Notes: a model not told the origin generated them from the letters alone. Positions 1 to 9,698 are shown, counted from the first letter of the stretch. The stretch: DNA of 64,000 bases from an uncultured Bacilli bacterium (GCA_934101185.1 CAKOQD010000002.1:14494-78493); one strand, 5' to 3'. Numbers and translations: made by a program.

Positions 1-36
1 AGAAAAGTAATTGATTTCTTAAAAGAAAATAACTAA
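1..36 (+). CDS. C-terminal end of an upstream gene (partial)
   Basis: The window opens inside a reading frame that encodes RKVIDFLKENN and stops at TAA (34-36). Only 11 residues are visible, so identity cannot be read from sequence. In many Bacillota a cysteine desulfurase precedes thiI and supplies its sulfur; that is only a guess from neighbourhood. Confidence 0.5.
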   Translation, partial: RKVIDFLKENN

Positions 37-60
37 AAATAAGCAATTGCTTATTTTTTT
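36..60 (+). terminator. Rho-independent terminator
   Basis: A near-perfect inverted repeat (AATAAGCAA/TTGCTTATT) is followed by a run of T. It ends the partial upstream gene and separates it from thiI. Confidence 0.75.
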
Positions 61-76
61 TAAGAAGGTGAACTAA

Positions 77-1255
77 ATGGAAAACATGATCCTAATAAAA
101 TATGGTGAACTAACTACCAAAAAAGACAATAGAAAACAATTTATAAACATTCTATATAATAATTTAAAAGAAAAAATTAAAAAATATGATGCTAAAATAA
201 TAAAAGAACATGCAAGAATGTATATAATATGCAATGAACATACTAATGAAATATTAGATATAGTATCAAATACATTCGGTATCCATGCGTTTAATATCTG
301 CTATAAGACACATACTAATACCGAAGACATTAAGTCTTTAACACTAGAACTTTTAAAACAAAAAAACTTTAAAACATTCAAAGTAGAAACAAAAAGAAGA
401 GATAAAAATTTTCCTATAAAAAGCATGGACTTTAATCATGTGATAGGAAGTCATATTCTAAAAAACATAAATGACATAAAAGTAGAAGTACAAAACCCAG
501 AAATACTAGTACACATTGAAATAAATAAAGAAGATACATACATCTACTTTAATGACATTAAAGGACTCGGAGGATATCCTGTCGGAGTTCAACAAAAAGG
601 ATTATTAATGCTATCCGGAGGAATAGACTCACCAGTCGCAGGATACTTAGCACTAAAAAGAGGAATAAAAATAGATGCAATCTACTTTGAAGCAATACCT
701 CACACTAGTCTAAATGCTAGAGAAAAAGTAAAAACATTAGCAAAAGAACTTTTAAAATATACAACAGATATTAATCTATACGTTGTACCAATAACAAAAC
801 TACAAGAAGAAATATATAAAAACTGTGACTCTACATACATAATAACAATACTAAGAAGAATGATGTATCGCATTAGTGAACAATTAGCAAATAAAAATGA
901 ACAATTAGTTCTAATAAATGGTGAATCAATTGGTCAAGTTGCAAGTCAAACACTAAACAGCATGAGAGTAATAAATGAAGTAGTAAAAATTCCTGTTATT
1001 AGACCAGTAGCTTGCCTAGATAAACTAGAAATAATAGAAATTGCAAAAAAAATAAATACATATGAAACAAGCATATTGCCTTATGAAGACTGTTGTACTA
1101 TATTTGTTCCACGTCATCCAGTAATAAATCCTAAACATGAAAAATGCTTAAAAGAAGAACAAAAAATTAATTATGAACAATTAATAAAAGAATCAATTGA
1201 TAACACAATGATTATTAATATAAAAGACGAAGAACAATTTAGTGATATTCTTTAA
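77..1255 (+). CDS. thiI: tRNA 4-thiouridine synthase ThiI
   Basis: ThiI adenylates U8 of tRNA and inserts sulfur taken from a cysteine desulfurase; it also takes part in thiazole synthesis in some bacteria. The 392-residue protein has an N-terminal ferredoxin-like/THUMP region (about 1-165) and a PP-loop ATPase domain with SGGIDSP near residue 179. The length matches the short Gram-positive form that lacks the C-terminal rhodanese domain of the enterobacterial enzyme, so sulfur is probably passed directly from the desulfurase. The ATG at 77 follows the ribosome binding site AGAAGGTG. Confidence 0.93.
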   Translation: MENMILIKYGELTTKKDNRKQFINILYNNLKEKIKKYDAKIIKEHARMYIICNEHTNEILDIVSNTFGIHAFNICYKTHTNTEDIKSLTLELLKQKNFKTFKVETKRRDKNFPIKSMDFNHVIGSHILKNINDIKVEVQNPEILVHIEINKEDTYIYFNDIKGLGGYPVGVQQKGLLMLSGGIDSPVAGYLALKRGIKIDAIYFEAIPHTSLNAREKVKTLAKELLKYTTDINLYVVPITKLQEEIYKNCDSTYIITILRRMMYRISEQLANKNEQLVLINGESIGQVASQTLNSMRVINEVVKIPVIRPVACLDKLEIIEIAKKINTYETSILPYEDCCTIFVPRHPVINPKHEKCLKEEQKINYEQLIKESIDNTMIINIKDEEQFSDIL

Positions 1256-1280
1256 ACCAAAAATTACCAACAAAAAAAAC

Positions 1281-1309
1281 GTATGAAATTGTCAAAAAAT
1301 CACATTCTA
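1281..1309 (+). promoter_or_regulatory. Sigma-G type promoter of the SASP gene
   Basis: GTATG (1281-1285) and CATTCTA (1303-1309) are separated by exactly 17 bases. They match the sigma-G/sigma-F consensus known from Bacillus (gHATR -35, CATNNTA -10). The same pair with the same spacing precedes spoVAC at 10687, and the gene is a classic sigma-G target. Confidence 0.75.
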
Positions 1310-1334
1310 TAAATGTATAGGAGGTGAAAATACA

Positions 1335-1544
1335 ATGAATCAAAACAAAGCAAATAGCAAGCTAGTAGTTCCAGGAGCTAAACAAGCTATCGAATCTATG
1401 AAATATGAAATAGCTAGAGAATTTGGTGTTACTTTAGGTCCAGATGCTACTTCAAGAGCTAATGGTTCAGTTGGTGGAGAAATCACTAAACGTTTAGTTG
1501 AAAGAGGAATGAATCAATTAAGCGGTGGAAACTACACTAAATAG
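1335..1544 (+). CDS. Alpha/beta-type small acid-soluble spore protein
   Basis: This 69-residue protein coats and protects DNA in the dormant spore and is broken down at germination. It shows both family signatures: the segment [12 protein letters not shown], where the GPR protease cuts in this family, and the C-terminal [15 protein letters not shown]-binding motif. The length is normal. A strong site TAGGAGGTGA precedes ATG 1335. It is monocistronic between a sigma-G type promoter and a terminator, so expression should be confined to the late forespore. Confidence 0.95.
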   Translation: MNQNKANSKLVVPGAKQAIESMKYEIAREFGVTLGPDATSRANGSVGGEITKRLVERGMNQLSGGNYTK

Positions 1545-1560
1545 TTAGTATAAATTACAA

Positions 1561-1600
1561 AAAAGGATAGAAAAGGTTTATTTTTCTATCCTTTTGTTTT
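1561..1600 (+). terminator. Rho-independent terminator after SASP gene
   Basis: A 14-bp perfect stem (AAAAGGATAGAAAA with its complement at 1582-1595) is followed by TTTTG-TTTT. It ends the SASP transcript. Confidence 0.9.
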
Positions 1601-1626
1601 ATAATATACTAACAAGAGGTGGAAAT

Positions 1627-2265
1627 ATGATACCAAAAAAATTAATCAAAAAATATGATGAACTAGTTACAAATGAAAAATATAATACTCTACTACACGA
1701 AACAATAAAAAAAATTACCAAAGATGGTACTTTTATACTCGGAGCAGGAGATAATCTTTTCATTTTAAAAAATGAAGAAGAAACAAAAGTACTAGAATTA
1801 TCAGTAACAGAACAAGATGAAAAATATCTACTTAATTTAAAAATTGATATAAACGAAGAAGACTTAAAATTAAAACAAGATATAAAAATAAACTTTTATA
1901 AAAATATAGTCTATATAGAAAATAAAAAACTAGAAAACAACCAAGAAACATCCCTAATTGAACAATATATAGACAATGAATTAAAAATATACTACTTAGT
2001 TGAAGAAAACCAAGAACAAGAAACATTATCACATAAAGTTATGTATATTCTAGATGATAAAACAGTAGCAACATATGAAATAGATTATGTTGGACTAGAA
2101 AAACAAGAAAGAATAAAAAAATCAAAAGAAATAAAACCATTCGTATTTAATGATATGGAAAACAAAGAAGAATGTAAAATAGAATATAATGATGATATTC
2201 CAAAAAGAACATATAAAAAATTAGAAAGGAAAGTAATTAAAGAATTAAAGAAGGTTTTAAAATAA
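1627..2265 (+). CDS. Hypothetical charged protein
   Basis: No family recognised. The start is placed at ATG 1627, seven bases after AGAGGTGG, because an upstream in-frame ATG at 1594 lies inside the preceding terminator. The 212-residue product is rich in Lys, Glu and Ile with no signal peptide or membrane segment. The pattern is a short helical N-terminus, a beta-rich middle and a basic C-terminal tail (from about residue 165). Codon use matches neighbouring core genes. It could be a lineage-specific cytoplasmic protein. Confidence 0.7.
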   Translation: MIPKKLIKKYDELVTNEKYNTLLHETIKKITKDGTFILGAGDNLFILKNEEETKVLELSVTEQDEKYLLNLKIDINEEDLKLKQDIKINFYKNIVYIENKKLENNQETSLIEQYIDNELKIYYLVEENQEQETLSHKVMYILDDKTVATYEIDYVGLEKQERIKKSKEIKPFVFNDMENKEECKIEYNDDIPKRTYKKLERKVIKELKKVLK

Positions 2266-2384
2266 TTCTTTTTTTCTACAATTTTCATCTAAATAAAAAG
2301 TAGTACAAAGACAAAAATAAGTTATAAAAAAAGAAATAATAACTAAAAATATTGTCTAAAAATAATACATAATACAAGAAAAAC

Positions 2385-2413
2385 TGGACAAAAAAGTTAA
2401 ATTATGGTATAAT
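2385..2413 (+). promoter_or_regulatory. Sigma-A promoter
   Basis: TGGACA (2385-2390), 17-base spacer, TATAAT (2408-2413). It lies 32 bases before the start codon of the HAD-acyltransferase gene. Confidence 0.7.
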
Positions 2414-2444
2414 TATGCCATTATTTATTAAGGGGGCATCAAAA

Positions 2445-3821
2445 ATGAAAATTATATTTGACACAGATGGAACACTAACAAATTTTAATAAATTTATAAA
2501 TCTAAATGCACTAAAATATTTTGAACAAGAATACGGTATGGAAATAGTTAATCCCAAAGCCTTAGAACCCGAAGACATTTTTGATATGGATAACTTCTTT
2601 GCTAAAAAATACCATATAGAAAAAGAAGAATCAAAACTATATACAAAAAAAGCCATAGACAAATTTTGGATAAACATACCAAGATTCATAAAGTTTTCAG
2701 TACTAGATAAATTTAGAAAAGGAGCAACAGATTTCATAAACAACTCTATTAAAAACAATCATACAATCGAAGTTCATACCAGCAGAGCTAAAACAACTGA
2801 AGATACTCCAATCGGAGAACTATCAAGAAAATTCACTTACTTACAATACAAAGCAAATGGAGCAAAAATACCATATAATGCTTTTCATTTCTATAAAAAT
2901 GATGAAGAAAAAACTAAAGCAATAATTGCAAGCAAACCAGACATAGTATTCGAAGACAAACCTGAAATAATCGAACAATTAAATAAAAATGGTATAAAAA
3001 CAATATGCGTAAGTGGAGTACATAATGAAGAAGTAAAAGAATCAAAACTAACAAAAAAAATAACTGATTTTGATCAAGTAGAGCAAGTAATAGATAAACT
3101 ACTAGGTAATAATAAATACACTATGGAAAATAGAGTACACGAGTCAGATAACTTCTATAAAAAAGTAAGAGTCATAAGAACAGTTATTTTAAAAGAGTTT
3201 AATCCAATAGTAATAAACGAGAGCAATTTACTAAACAAAAAAGAAAATGAAAGTATCATTATTGCACCAAATCATCAAAGTACAGTTGATCCACTTATAA
3301 TCACAAGTATAATTGATGAAAACATTCACTGGGCAGCATTAAAAAGATTCTTTGATGCCCAAGATAGTATATTCAATAATAATAAAAATCCATTATTATG
3401 CAAACTAACAGCATACTCATTTAAAAAATTCGAATACTTTCCAATAGAAAGACTAAAAGACAATCCAAAAGCCAACAATCTAAAAGCCTTAAAAGACATG
3501 GCACTATTCTTAAAAAACAATCAATACGTTGGTATATTTCCTGAAGGAACAACCAATAAATCAAAAGAACAAGACTTTGGATACTTTGAACCAAGCTTCA
3601 TTTCATTAGCAAAAAATGGCGATGCATTCATTCAACCAGTAACAGTTCTATGGATAAAAGACTTAGACATAGAACACAAAGTAATTATTAATTTTGCTAC
3701 CCCATTCAAACTAGAAAATATGACAAAAGAAGAAGCTTACAATAAATACCTTGAAATCCAAAAAGAACAACTAGAAGAAAATAAAAAAATAAGAAAACAA
3801 CTAACTAAGACAAAAAAATAA
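2445..3821 (+). CDS. HAD-family hydrolase fused to 1-acylglycerol-3-phosphate acyltransferase (PlsC-like)
   Basis: Two domains are visible in 458 residues. Residues 1 to about 215 form a HAD-like phosphatase: DTDGT at the N-terminus gives the nucleophile Asp pair, HTSR could supply motif II, and FEDKPE could supply motif IV; overall it resembles the NT5C/5'-nucleotidase-like branch. Residues about 235-458 form a PlsC domain with NHQSTVDPL (HX4D catalytic motif) and FPEGTTNKS (glycerol-phosphate binding). The C-terminal part should acylate lysophosphatidic acid at the membrane. The start is ATG 2445 after AAGGGGGC; the ATG at 2415 has no ribosome binding site. HAD-PlsC fusions are known in other lineages, but with a SerB-type HAD; the substrate of this HAD is unknown. 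Confidence 0.82.
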   Translation: MKIIFDTDGTLTNFNKFINLNALKYFEQEYGMEIVNPKALEPEDIFDMDNFFAKKYHIEKEESKLYTKKAIDKFWINIPRFIKFSVLDKFRKGATDFINNSIKNNHTIEVHTSRAKTTEDTPIGELSRKFTYLQYKANGAKIPYNAFHFYKNDEEKTKAIIASKPDIVFEDKPEIIEQLNKNGIKTICVSGVHNEEVKESKLTKKITDFDQVEQVIDKLLGNNKYTMENRVHESDNFYKKVRVIRTVILKEFNPIVINESNLLNKKENESIIIAPNHQSTVDPLIITSIIDENIHWAALKRFFDAQDSIFNNNKNPLLCKLTAYSFKKFEYFPIERLKDNPKANNLKALKDMALFLKNNQYVGIFPEGTTNKSKEQDFGYFEPSFISLAKNGDAFIQPVTVLWIKDLDIEHKVIINFATPFKLENMTKEEAYNKYLEIQKEQLEENKKIRKQLTKTKK

Positions 3822-3891
3822 CAAAAAATATTTAAAAAACAAAAGAAAAATAGTATAATTAACTTATAAAAAAATAAAGGAAGTGATCAAT

Positions 3892-5730
3892 ATGCATCCG
3901 AGTATACCTTTACTAATAGCAAGTTTAATTTATACTATTTTAATTTTTGTCCTATTTTGTAAAAAAGAAAAAGTAAAAACAGTAGAAAATAAAATATACT
4001 TTTCATTACTAATAACAGTAATAATAGGAATAATATTAGACATATGCGGAATATATTGTCATTTATACCTACCAGATAATAGCTTTATAAGATGGTTTGT
4101 AGTAAAACTATATTTAGCCTACTTACTTGTATTTGTCTATTTAATAACCACATATGTTGTATTAATATCCTATCATAAAGAAATGGCCCTAACAAAAGAA
4201 AAAGAACAAAGCAAAAAAGTAAAACACATATTAAACACTTTAAATATAATACTTGCAATATCATTAATACTAAATTTCGTTTTAACATTTACATACTATA
4301 AAGAAGGAAACCAAGTATATCTATTTGGAAGCAATACAATCTATGTATATGGAATATCAGCACTAGGTATACTAAGTTGGATATACTTTGTAATAAAAAA
4401 CAGAAAAAATATATCAATAAAAAAAATAGTACCAATAATGCTATTCGTAGCATTCTGTGTCCCAGTAATACTATTACAACTATCAAACCCACAAATACTA
4501 GTAGTCACATCATTAACAGCGTTTTTAGTTAACTTCATGTATCATACAATAGAAAACCCTGATACCCAAATAATAGATTTATTAACAAGAAATAAAGAAC
4601 TTACTGAAAAATCAGTAAATGAAAAATCTAATTTCTTATTTAAAATATCACAAGAACTAAGAAAACCTATCAAAGATATATCTAAAGATATAAATCTATT
4701 AAAGGATGAAAATAATAAAGAAATAGAAAAAGAATTAATTGAACAAATAGATAATAATGCAAAATGTGCAAACTTTATAATAAATAATATTACTGATATA
4801 AGTAGTATGGATATAAAAAATAGTAATATAAAAGAAGACAATTATAATATAAAAAGATTATTTAAAGACATAGAGTTAAGCACTAATAATAATCTAAAAA
4901 ATAATAATAAAGATAGTAAGATAAAGTTTACTATAAAAGAAAATACTAGTTATCCAGAAACTGTATATGGAGATAAGATTAAGTTAAAACAAATAATAAT
5001 GTCTGTAATAAATAATTCAATAAAATACACCGATAATGGTCACATAGATTTAGAAATAGATGCAATAGTAAGATATGATATGTGTAGATTTATATTTACA
5101 ATAACAGATACAGGAATAGGAATGGACATAATTAAGGTAAATAAATTATTATCAAAAGAAGAAGAATTAAAAGACAATATAATCGAAGAGAATAATCTTA
5201 ATTTAAGTATACCTATAGTAAAAAAACTATTAAAAATAGTCGGAGGAAATATAAATATAACAAGTAAAGAAAATAAAGGTACAACAGTAACATTAGTAAT
5301 AAATCAAGAAATAAACTATGATAGTACTGGTTTAATATTAAAAGATATAAATAACTATAGTAATCCTAAAAGAAAACTAAGAGTCCTTCTCGTGGACAAT
5401 AATGATGAATTAGAAAGAGTAGAAAAGATTCTTGATGAAAGAGATATAGATAAAGTAGTAACATTATTTGGACAAGATTGCATAGATAAGATAGAACATA
5501 ATGAAGAATATGATTTAATAATAATAAAAGATGAGTTAAAAGAAGAAACAGCTTATGAAATATTAAATAAATTAAAACAAATACCTAAGTTTAAAACGCC
5601 AGTAATAATTGCAATAGATAAAGAAAAAGAATTTATAAAAGATCATTTTATAAAAGATGGTTTTAAAGATTGTATTATTCTAAATGATGATAAAAAAGCC
5701 TTAGAAAAAACTCTAAATAAATATATTTAA
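3892..5730 (+). CDS. Membrane hybrid histidine kinase-like protein lacking the phosphoacceptor histidine
   Basis: Start ATG 3892 after AAGGAAGTGATC. The 612-residue protein has about seven hydrophobic segments in residues 1-220 (7TM sensor-like). A DHp-like helix follows, then an HATPase domain with intact N box (VINNSIKYTDNG), G1 box (TDTGIGMD) and G2 region (GGNINITS..GTT). A receiver-like domain begins at LRVLLVDNNDE near residue 500. The H-box reads SQELRKP where kinases have SHELRTP: codon CAA (Gln) replaces His. The receiver strand reads YDLIIIKDE, so Lys sits at the usual phospho-Asp position with Asp one residue later. ATP may bind, but classical His-Asp phosphotransfer looks impossible. 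It may be a regulatory pseudokinase; the ligand is unknown. Confidence 0.8.
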   Translation: MHPSIPLLIASLIYTILIFVLFCKKEKVKTVENKIYFSLLITVIIGIILDICGIYCHLYLPDNSFIRWFVVKLYLAYLLVFVYLITTYVVLISYHKEMALTKEKEQSKKVKHILNTLNIILAISLILNFVLTFTYYKEGNQVYLFGSNTIYVYGISALGILSWIYFVIKNRKNISIKKIVPIMLFVAFCVPVILLQLSNPQILVVTSLTAFLVNFMYHTIENPDTQIIDLLTRNKELTEKSVNEKSNFLFKISQELRKPIKDISKDINLLKDENNKEIEKELIEQIDNNAKCANFIINNITDISSMDIKNSNIKEDNYNIKRLFKDIELSTNNNLKNNNKDSKIKFTIKENTSYPETVYGDKIKLKQIIMSVINNSIKYTDNGHIDLEIDAIVRYDMCRFIFTITDTGIGMDIIKVNKLLSKEEELKDNIIEENNLNLSIPIVKKLLKIVGGNINITSKENKGTTVTLVINQEINYDSTGLILKDINNYSNPKRKLRVLLVDNNDELERVEKILDERDIDKVVTLFGQDCIDKIEHNEEYDLIIIKDELKEETAYEILNKLKQIPKFKTPVIIAIDKEKEFIKDHFIKDGFKDCIILNDDKKALEKTLNKYI

Positions 5731-5851
5731 TAAAATAAACACTCGCTTAGAGACTATCGAGAATATGGATAATAAATACCATAAAACCAGTAAAACAAAC
5801 CAAATCCAAAATACAACTTGGCATATACAATTATAAAATTTGCAAAAACAC

Positions 5852-5880
5852 TTGCAAAAATCATATATTTATAGTATATT
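5852..5880 (+). promoter_or_regulatory. Sigma-A promoter of rpsO
   Basis: TTGCAA (5852-5857), 17-base spacer, TATATT (5875-5880). Transcription would start near 5887, giving a leader of about 73 bases. Confidence 0.7.
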
Positions 5881-5886
5881 ATTGTT

Positions 5887-5959
5887 GTTCCATTTCTTGG
5901 ATAAATGAAAATCCTTATTTATCTAGGTTCTGGTGAAAATATATAAGGAGGTAAATAAA
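5887..5959 (+). promoter_or_regulatory. Candidate S15 autoregulatory leader
   Basis: The leader between the predicted start site and rpsO can form GATAAAT/ATTTATC with a ten-base loop, shortly before the AAGGAGGT ribosome binding site. S15 is known to repress its own translation through structured leaders in several bacterial groups. The assignment rests on position and the hairpin only. Confidence 0.4.
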
Positions 5960-6229
5960 ATGGCTTTAAGTGTAGAAAAAAAACAAGAAATAATTAAAAA
6001 CTTCGCAAGAGGTGAAAAAGATACAGGTTCTGCTGAAGTACAAATAGCAATCTTAACTGAAGAAATCAAAAACTTAACAGAACACTTAAAAGAACACAAA
6101 CACGATTACCATTCTAGAAGAGGTCTTTTAAAGAAAGTAGGACAAAGAAGAAGTTTACTTAACTACTTAAAAAATAAAGACGTTACTAGATATCGTGAAG
6201 TTGTTAAAAAATTAGGATTAAGAAAGTAG
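5960..6229 (+). CDS. rpsO: 30S ribosomal protein S15
   Basis: The 89-residue product has the standard S15 length and signatures ([29 protein letters not shown]). S15 binds 16S rRNA early in assembly of the 30S platform. ATG 5960 follows AAGGAGGTAAATAA; an earlier in-frame ATG at 5933 lies in the leader. rpsO-pnp order is conserved across bacteria. Confidence 0.97.
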   Translation: MALSVEKKQEIIKNFARGEKDTGSAEVQIAILTEEIKNLTEHLKEHKHDYHSRRGLLKKVGQRRSLLNYLKNKDVTRYREVVKKLGLRK

Positions 6230-6254
6230 GCACTATTTTTTAGTGTCTTTTATT
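6229..6254 (+). terminator. Weak terminator/attenuator between rpsO and pnp
   Basis: GGCACTA pairs with TAGTGTC over a five-base loop and is followed by TTTTATTTT. The short stem overlaps the end of rpsO and may let only part of transcription continue into pnp. Confidence 0.55.
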
Positions 6255-6267
6255 TTAGGAGGAATAT

Positions 6268-8385
6268 ATGAAAAAAACATTCGAATACGACTTTCGCGGT
6301 CGTAAGATAATAGTAGAAGTAGGACAATTAGCAAAACAAGCAGCATCATCTTGCTTAGTAAGATATGGAGATACAGTAGTATTAACTGCAGTAACAAATG
6401 GAAAAGAGCCAACCACTGGAGACTTCTTTCCACTTATGGTATTATATCAAGAAAAACAATACTCAGTAGGTAAAATACCAGGTGGTTTCATAAAAAGAGA
6501 AGGAAGACCAACAGAAAATGCAACCCTTGCTGCTCGTCTAATCGATAGACCAATTAGGCCACTATTTAAAGAAGGATTCAAAAACGAAGTACAAGTAATA
6601 AATACAGTACTATCAGTAGACACAGCAAACTCACCAGAAATGACAGCATTATTTGGATCAAGTCTAGCACTAACAATAAGTGATTTACCATTTCTAGGAC
6701 CAATCGCCTCAGTAGTGGTGGGAAGAGTAGACGGAAACTTTGTAATAAACCCAACACCAGAACAACAAGAACTAAGCGATATCTATCTTACAGTCGCAGG
6801 TACAAAAGATGCAATCAACATGGTTGAATCATCAGCAAAAGAAGTATCTGAAGAAGATATGCTTGACGCATTAATGTATGGACATGAAGCAATCAAAGAA
6901 TTAATAGCGTTCGAAGAACAAATAAAAGAAGAAATTGGAAAACCTAAAAAAGACTATCCAATCATTAAAATAGACGATGAAATAAACTCAAAAGTAAGAG
7001 ATATGATTACTGTTAAAATGCTAAACGCCATTCAAATTGAAGAAAAACTAGCACGTCAAGATAAAATAGATGAACTAAAAGAAGAAGTACGTGAAAAATT
7101 TAAAGAACTATATAAAGATGATGAAAATTTAAATGATATTATAAAACAAGTAAACGAAGTACTCGAAGCAATCGAATATGAAGAAATAAGAAGACTAATA
7201 ACAGAAGAAAAAATTAGACCAGACGGAAGAAAAGTAGATGAAATTAGACCATTATCATCTGAGGTAGATATCTTACCGCGTACACACGGATCAGCACTAT
7301 TCACAAGAGGACAAACACAAGTACTTAGTATTACAACACTAGGTTCAATAAGTGAATACCAAATACTAGATGGACTATCAGACGAAGAAGGAAAAAGATT
7401 CATGCATCACTATAACTTCCCACAATTCAGTGTCGGAGAAACAGGAAGATATGGTGCTCCAGGAAGAAGAGAAATAGGACACGGTGCCCTTGGAGAAAAA
7501 GCCCTATCACAAGTTCTTCCATCCGAAGAAGAATTCCCATACACAATAAGAGTAGTATCAGAAGTATTAGAATCAAACGGTTCATCATCACAAGCTTCAA
7601 TATGTGCAGGATGCATGTCACTAATGGCCGCAGGTGTACCAATAAAAGACATGGTCGCAGGAATAGCCATGGGATTAATAACAAATAACGATAAGTATAC
7701 AATACTAACCGATATTCAAGGAGCAGAAGACCACTTCGGAGACATGGACTTCAAAGTCGCAGGGACTAAAAAAGGTATATGCGCTTTACAAATGGATATC
7801 AAAATACAAGGAATTACAAAACAAATACTACAAGAAGCATTACAACAAGCTAAAAAAGCAAGATTTGAAATCCTAGAAAACATGAAAACAGCAATAAGTG
7901 AACCAAGAAAAGAATTATCACCATATGCACCAAAAATAAAACAAATGAAAATAAAAGAATCACAAATAAAAGATGTAATTGGACGTGGTGGTGACGTAAT
8001 CACAAAAATTATTCAAGACTCAAGCAACGTAATAAGCGTTAATGATAAAAATGCCATTAAAATAGACATCGAAGACGATGGAAGAATAATTCTATACCAC
8101 AGTGATTACACTGTAATAGACAAAGCAATAAAAATGATCGAAGACATAACAAGAGAAGTCGAAGAAGGACAAATATACACTGCTAAAGTAGTAAAAGTTG
8201 AACCATTCGGATGCTTCGTTGAAATATGGCCAGGTTGCGAAGGACTAGTACACATCTCTAAACTATCAAAAGAAAGAGTAGAAAAAGTTGAAGACGTAGT
8301 AAAAGTTGGAGACGAAATAGTAGTAAAAGCAATCGGAACAGACAATAAAGGAAGATTAAACTTCTCAAGAAAAGATGCAATGTAA
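6268..8385 (+). CDS. pnp: Polyribonucleotide nucleotidyltransferase (PNPase)
   Basis: PNPase degrades RNA 3' to 5' by phosphorolysis. The 705 residues show two RNase PH-like cores (first from residue 10, second from about 315 with [14 protein letters not shown]), a KH domain ([12 protein letters not shown] near 570) and a C-terminal S1 domain ([17 protein letters not shown] near 650). This is the normal full set. ATG 6268 follows TTAGGAGGAATAT, 38 bases after rpsO. Confidence 0.97.
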   Translation: MKKTFEYDFRGRKIIVEVGQLAKQAASSCLVRYGDTVVLTAVTNGKEPTTGDFFPLMVLYQEKQYSVGKIPGGFIKREGRPTENATLAARLIDRPIRPLFKEGFKNEVQVINTVLSVDTANSPEMTALFGSSLALTISDLPFLGPIASVVVGRVDGNFVINPTPEQQELSDIYLTVAGTKDAINMVESSAKEVSEEDMLDALMYGHEAIKELIAFEEQIKEEIGKPKKDYPIIKIDDEINSKVRDMITVKMLNAIQIEEKLARQDKIDELKEEVREKFKELYKDDENLNDIIKQVNEVLEAIEYEEIRRLITEEKIRPDGRKVDEIRPLSSEVDILPRTHGSALFTRGQTQVLSITTLGSISEYQILDGLSDEEGKRFMHHYNFPQFSVGETGRYGAPGRREIGHGALGEKALSQVLPSEEEFPYTIRVVSEVLESNGSSSQASICAGCMSLMAAGVPIKDMVAGIAMGLITNNDKYTILTDIQGAEDHFGDMDFKVAGTKKGICALQMDIKIQGITKQILQEALQQAKKARFEILENMKTAISEPRKELSPYAPKIKQMKIKESQIKDVIGRGGDVITKIIQDSSNVISVNDKNAIKIDIEDDGRIILYHSDYTVIDKAIKMIEDITREVEEGQIYTAKVVKVEPFGCFVEIWPGCEGLVHISKLSKERVEKVEDVVKVGDEIVVKAIGTDNKGRLNFSRKDAM

Positions 8386-8399
8386 TCTTTTCTTTTTTT
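8367..8399 (+). terminator. Rho-independent terminator overlapping the pnp stop
   Basis: AAGAAAAGAT (8367-8376) pairs with ATCTTTTCTT (8385-8394) and is followed by a T run. The TAA stop of pnp lies at the loop/stem border, which saves space. Confidence 0.85.
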
Positions 8400-8440
8400 G
8401 TAAACAAAATGTAAACAAACGTAAAAAACACATGTAAAAT
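8399..8440 (+). repeat. Phased short repeats upstream of the spoIIA-like operon
   Basis: TGTAAAC occurs at 8399-8405 and 8410-8416, with related copies CGTAAAA (8420) and TGTAAAA (8433). Spacings are 11, 10 and 13 bases, so the first copies fall on one face of the helix. A TATAAT element follows at 8472-8477, which suits an operator for this operon; no known sporulation box (such as a 0A box) matches. Confidence 0.35.
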
Positions 8441-8510
8441 ATACATTTTTTTCATTTTTATTAAGGAATCCTATAATAATATGCGTTCAATATATACGAG
8501 AGGTGATAAA

Positions 8511-9698
8511 ATGAAAAAAATTTTCATAACAATATTGCTTGTTTTAATACCACTAAATGTACAAGCAATAAATAATCAAACAACATTTAGTGAAACAAAA
8601 CTATGCAAATACTATAAAGAAACCAAAGTATTTACAAACTACACAATCGAAGGAGAAAACCCCAAAGAATATCCATTCAAAAGCAATGAACAAATTATAA
8701 AAAAATATGAAACAGAAATAAAACCAGAAGAAAAACCAAATAGAATAATACAAGAAGAAACATATAATAACTATAATCCAATAAAAAAAATAAATAGAAT
8801 AGTAACAAGATACGATATGGTTGGACTAGTCTATGAATTAGAAATCTATGAAAAAGATCAAAAACTAGACTATACACTATCATCAAACAATGATAACCAA
8901 TATAAACATATAAATGACAATCAACTAAATCTATATGATAAAATAAATCTCAATTTTATAGATATCAATCTATCCCACGAAGTAGATCCATTAGATATAA
9001 CTATAAAAATATACTTACGTAGATATTTTGATACTTTAGACATTTATACATACTTATTTCCAAAAGAATACACAAAAAAATTTAACATTATAGAAATAAA
9101 AAAAGAATATGATTACATAAATAATAGTAAAAAGATAACATTCGAAGATGATTACGAAGTAAGACCATATGAGATAAAAATAACACAAGAAGACATAAAA
9201 ACATATAAATATAGCGATGAAATAATAACAACACAAGAAGAATTAGAAACACCACTATATAACAAACTACCAAGTGCTAAAAAATATAAATATCAAGATA
9301 CACTATTTAAATACTACAAAATAGAAAAAGAATACCAAGAAGGATACCATAAAACACTCGATGGATACATAAAAGATGAAACAAAATGTATTAGTTCGTT
9401 CTCAGAACAAAAAAATAATATATTTGAAAAAATACCAGTAACAAAAAAGTTGCAAGCAAGTATCAAAGTAGACGCCAAAGAAGAAAAAACAGATACAAAT
9501 ACAAAAGAAATAACCAATACTAGTAATCTATTAGTATACAAAAAACAAATAAATACTAAAAAAGAAAATAATTTGTCGTACAAAGAATCAAAGAAAAAAA
9601 CAAAAACCAACAAAATATTATACATACTCCCTGTTATAATCTTAAGCATAATATTCCTATTAGGATATTTACTATATAACTTATTAAAGGAGAGATAA
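8511..9698 (+). CDS. Secreted/membrane-anchored protein of unknown function
   Basis: Not recognised. The 395-residue protein starts with a signal peptide (MKKIFITILLVLIPLNVQA, likely cut before INNQ) and ends with a hydrophobic segment (about residues 365-388) and LKER, so most of it should sit outside the membrane or in the intermembrane space of a forespore. The body is rich in Tyr, Lys, Glu and Asn. ATG 8511 follows GAGAGGTGATAAA. It lies one base before the SpoIIAA-like gene, so it is probably the first gene of that sporulation operon, where Bacillus often has dacF. Confidence 0.75.
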   Translation: MKKIFITILLVLIPLNVQAINNQTTFSETKLCKYYKETKVFTNYTIEGENPKEYPFKSNEQIIKKYETEIKPEEKPNRIIQEETYNNYNPIKKINRIVTRYDMVGLVYELEIYEKDQKLDYTLSSNNDNQYKHINDNQLNLYDKINLNFIDINLSHEVDPLDITIKIYLRRYFDTLDIYTYLFPKEYTKKFNIIEIKKEYDYINNSKKITFEDDYEVRPYEIKITQEDIKTYKYSDEIITTQEELETPLYNKLPSAKKYKYQDTLFKYYKIEKEYQEGYHKTLDGYIKDETKCISSFSEQKNNIFEKIPVTKKLQASIKVDAKEEKTDTNTKEITNTSNLLVYKKQINTKKENNLSYKESKKKTKTNKILYILPVIILSIIFLLGYLLYNLLKER

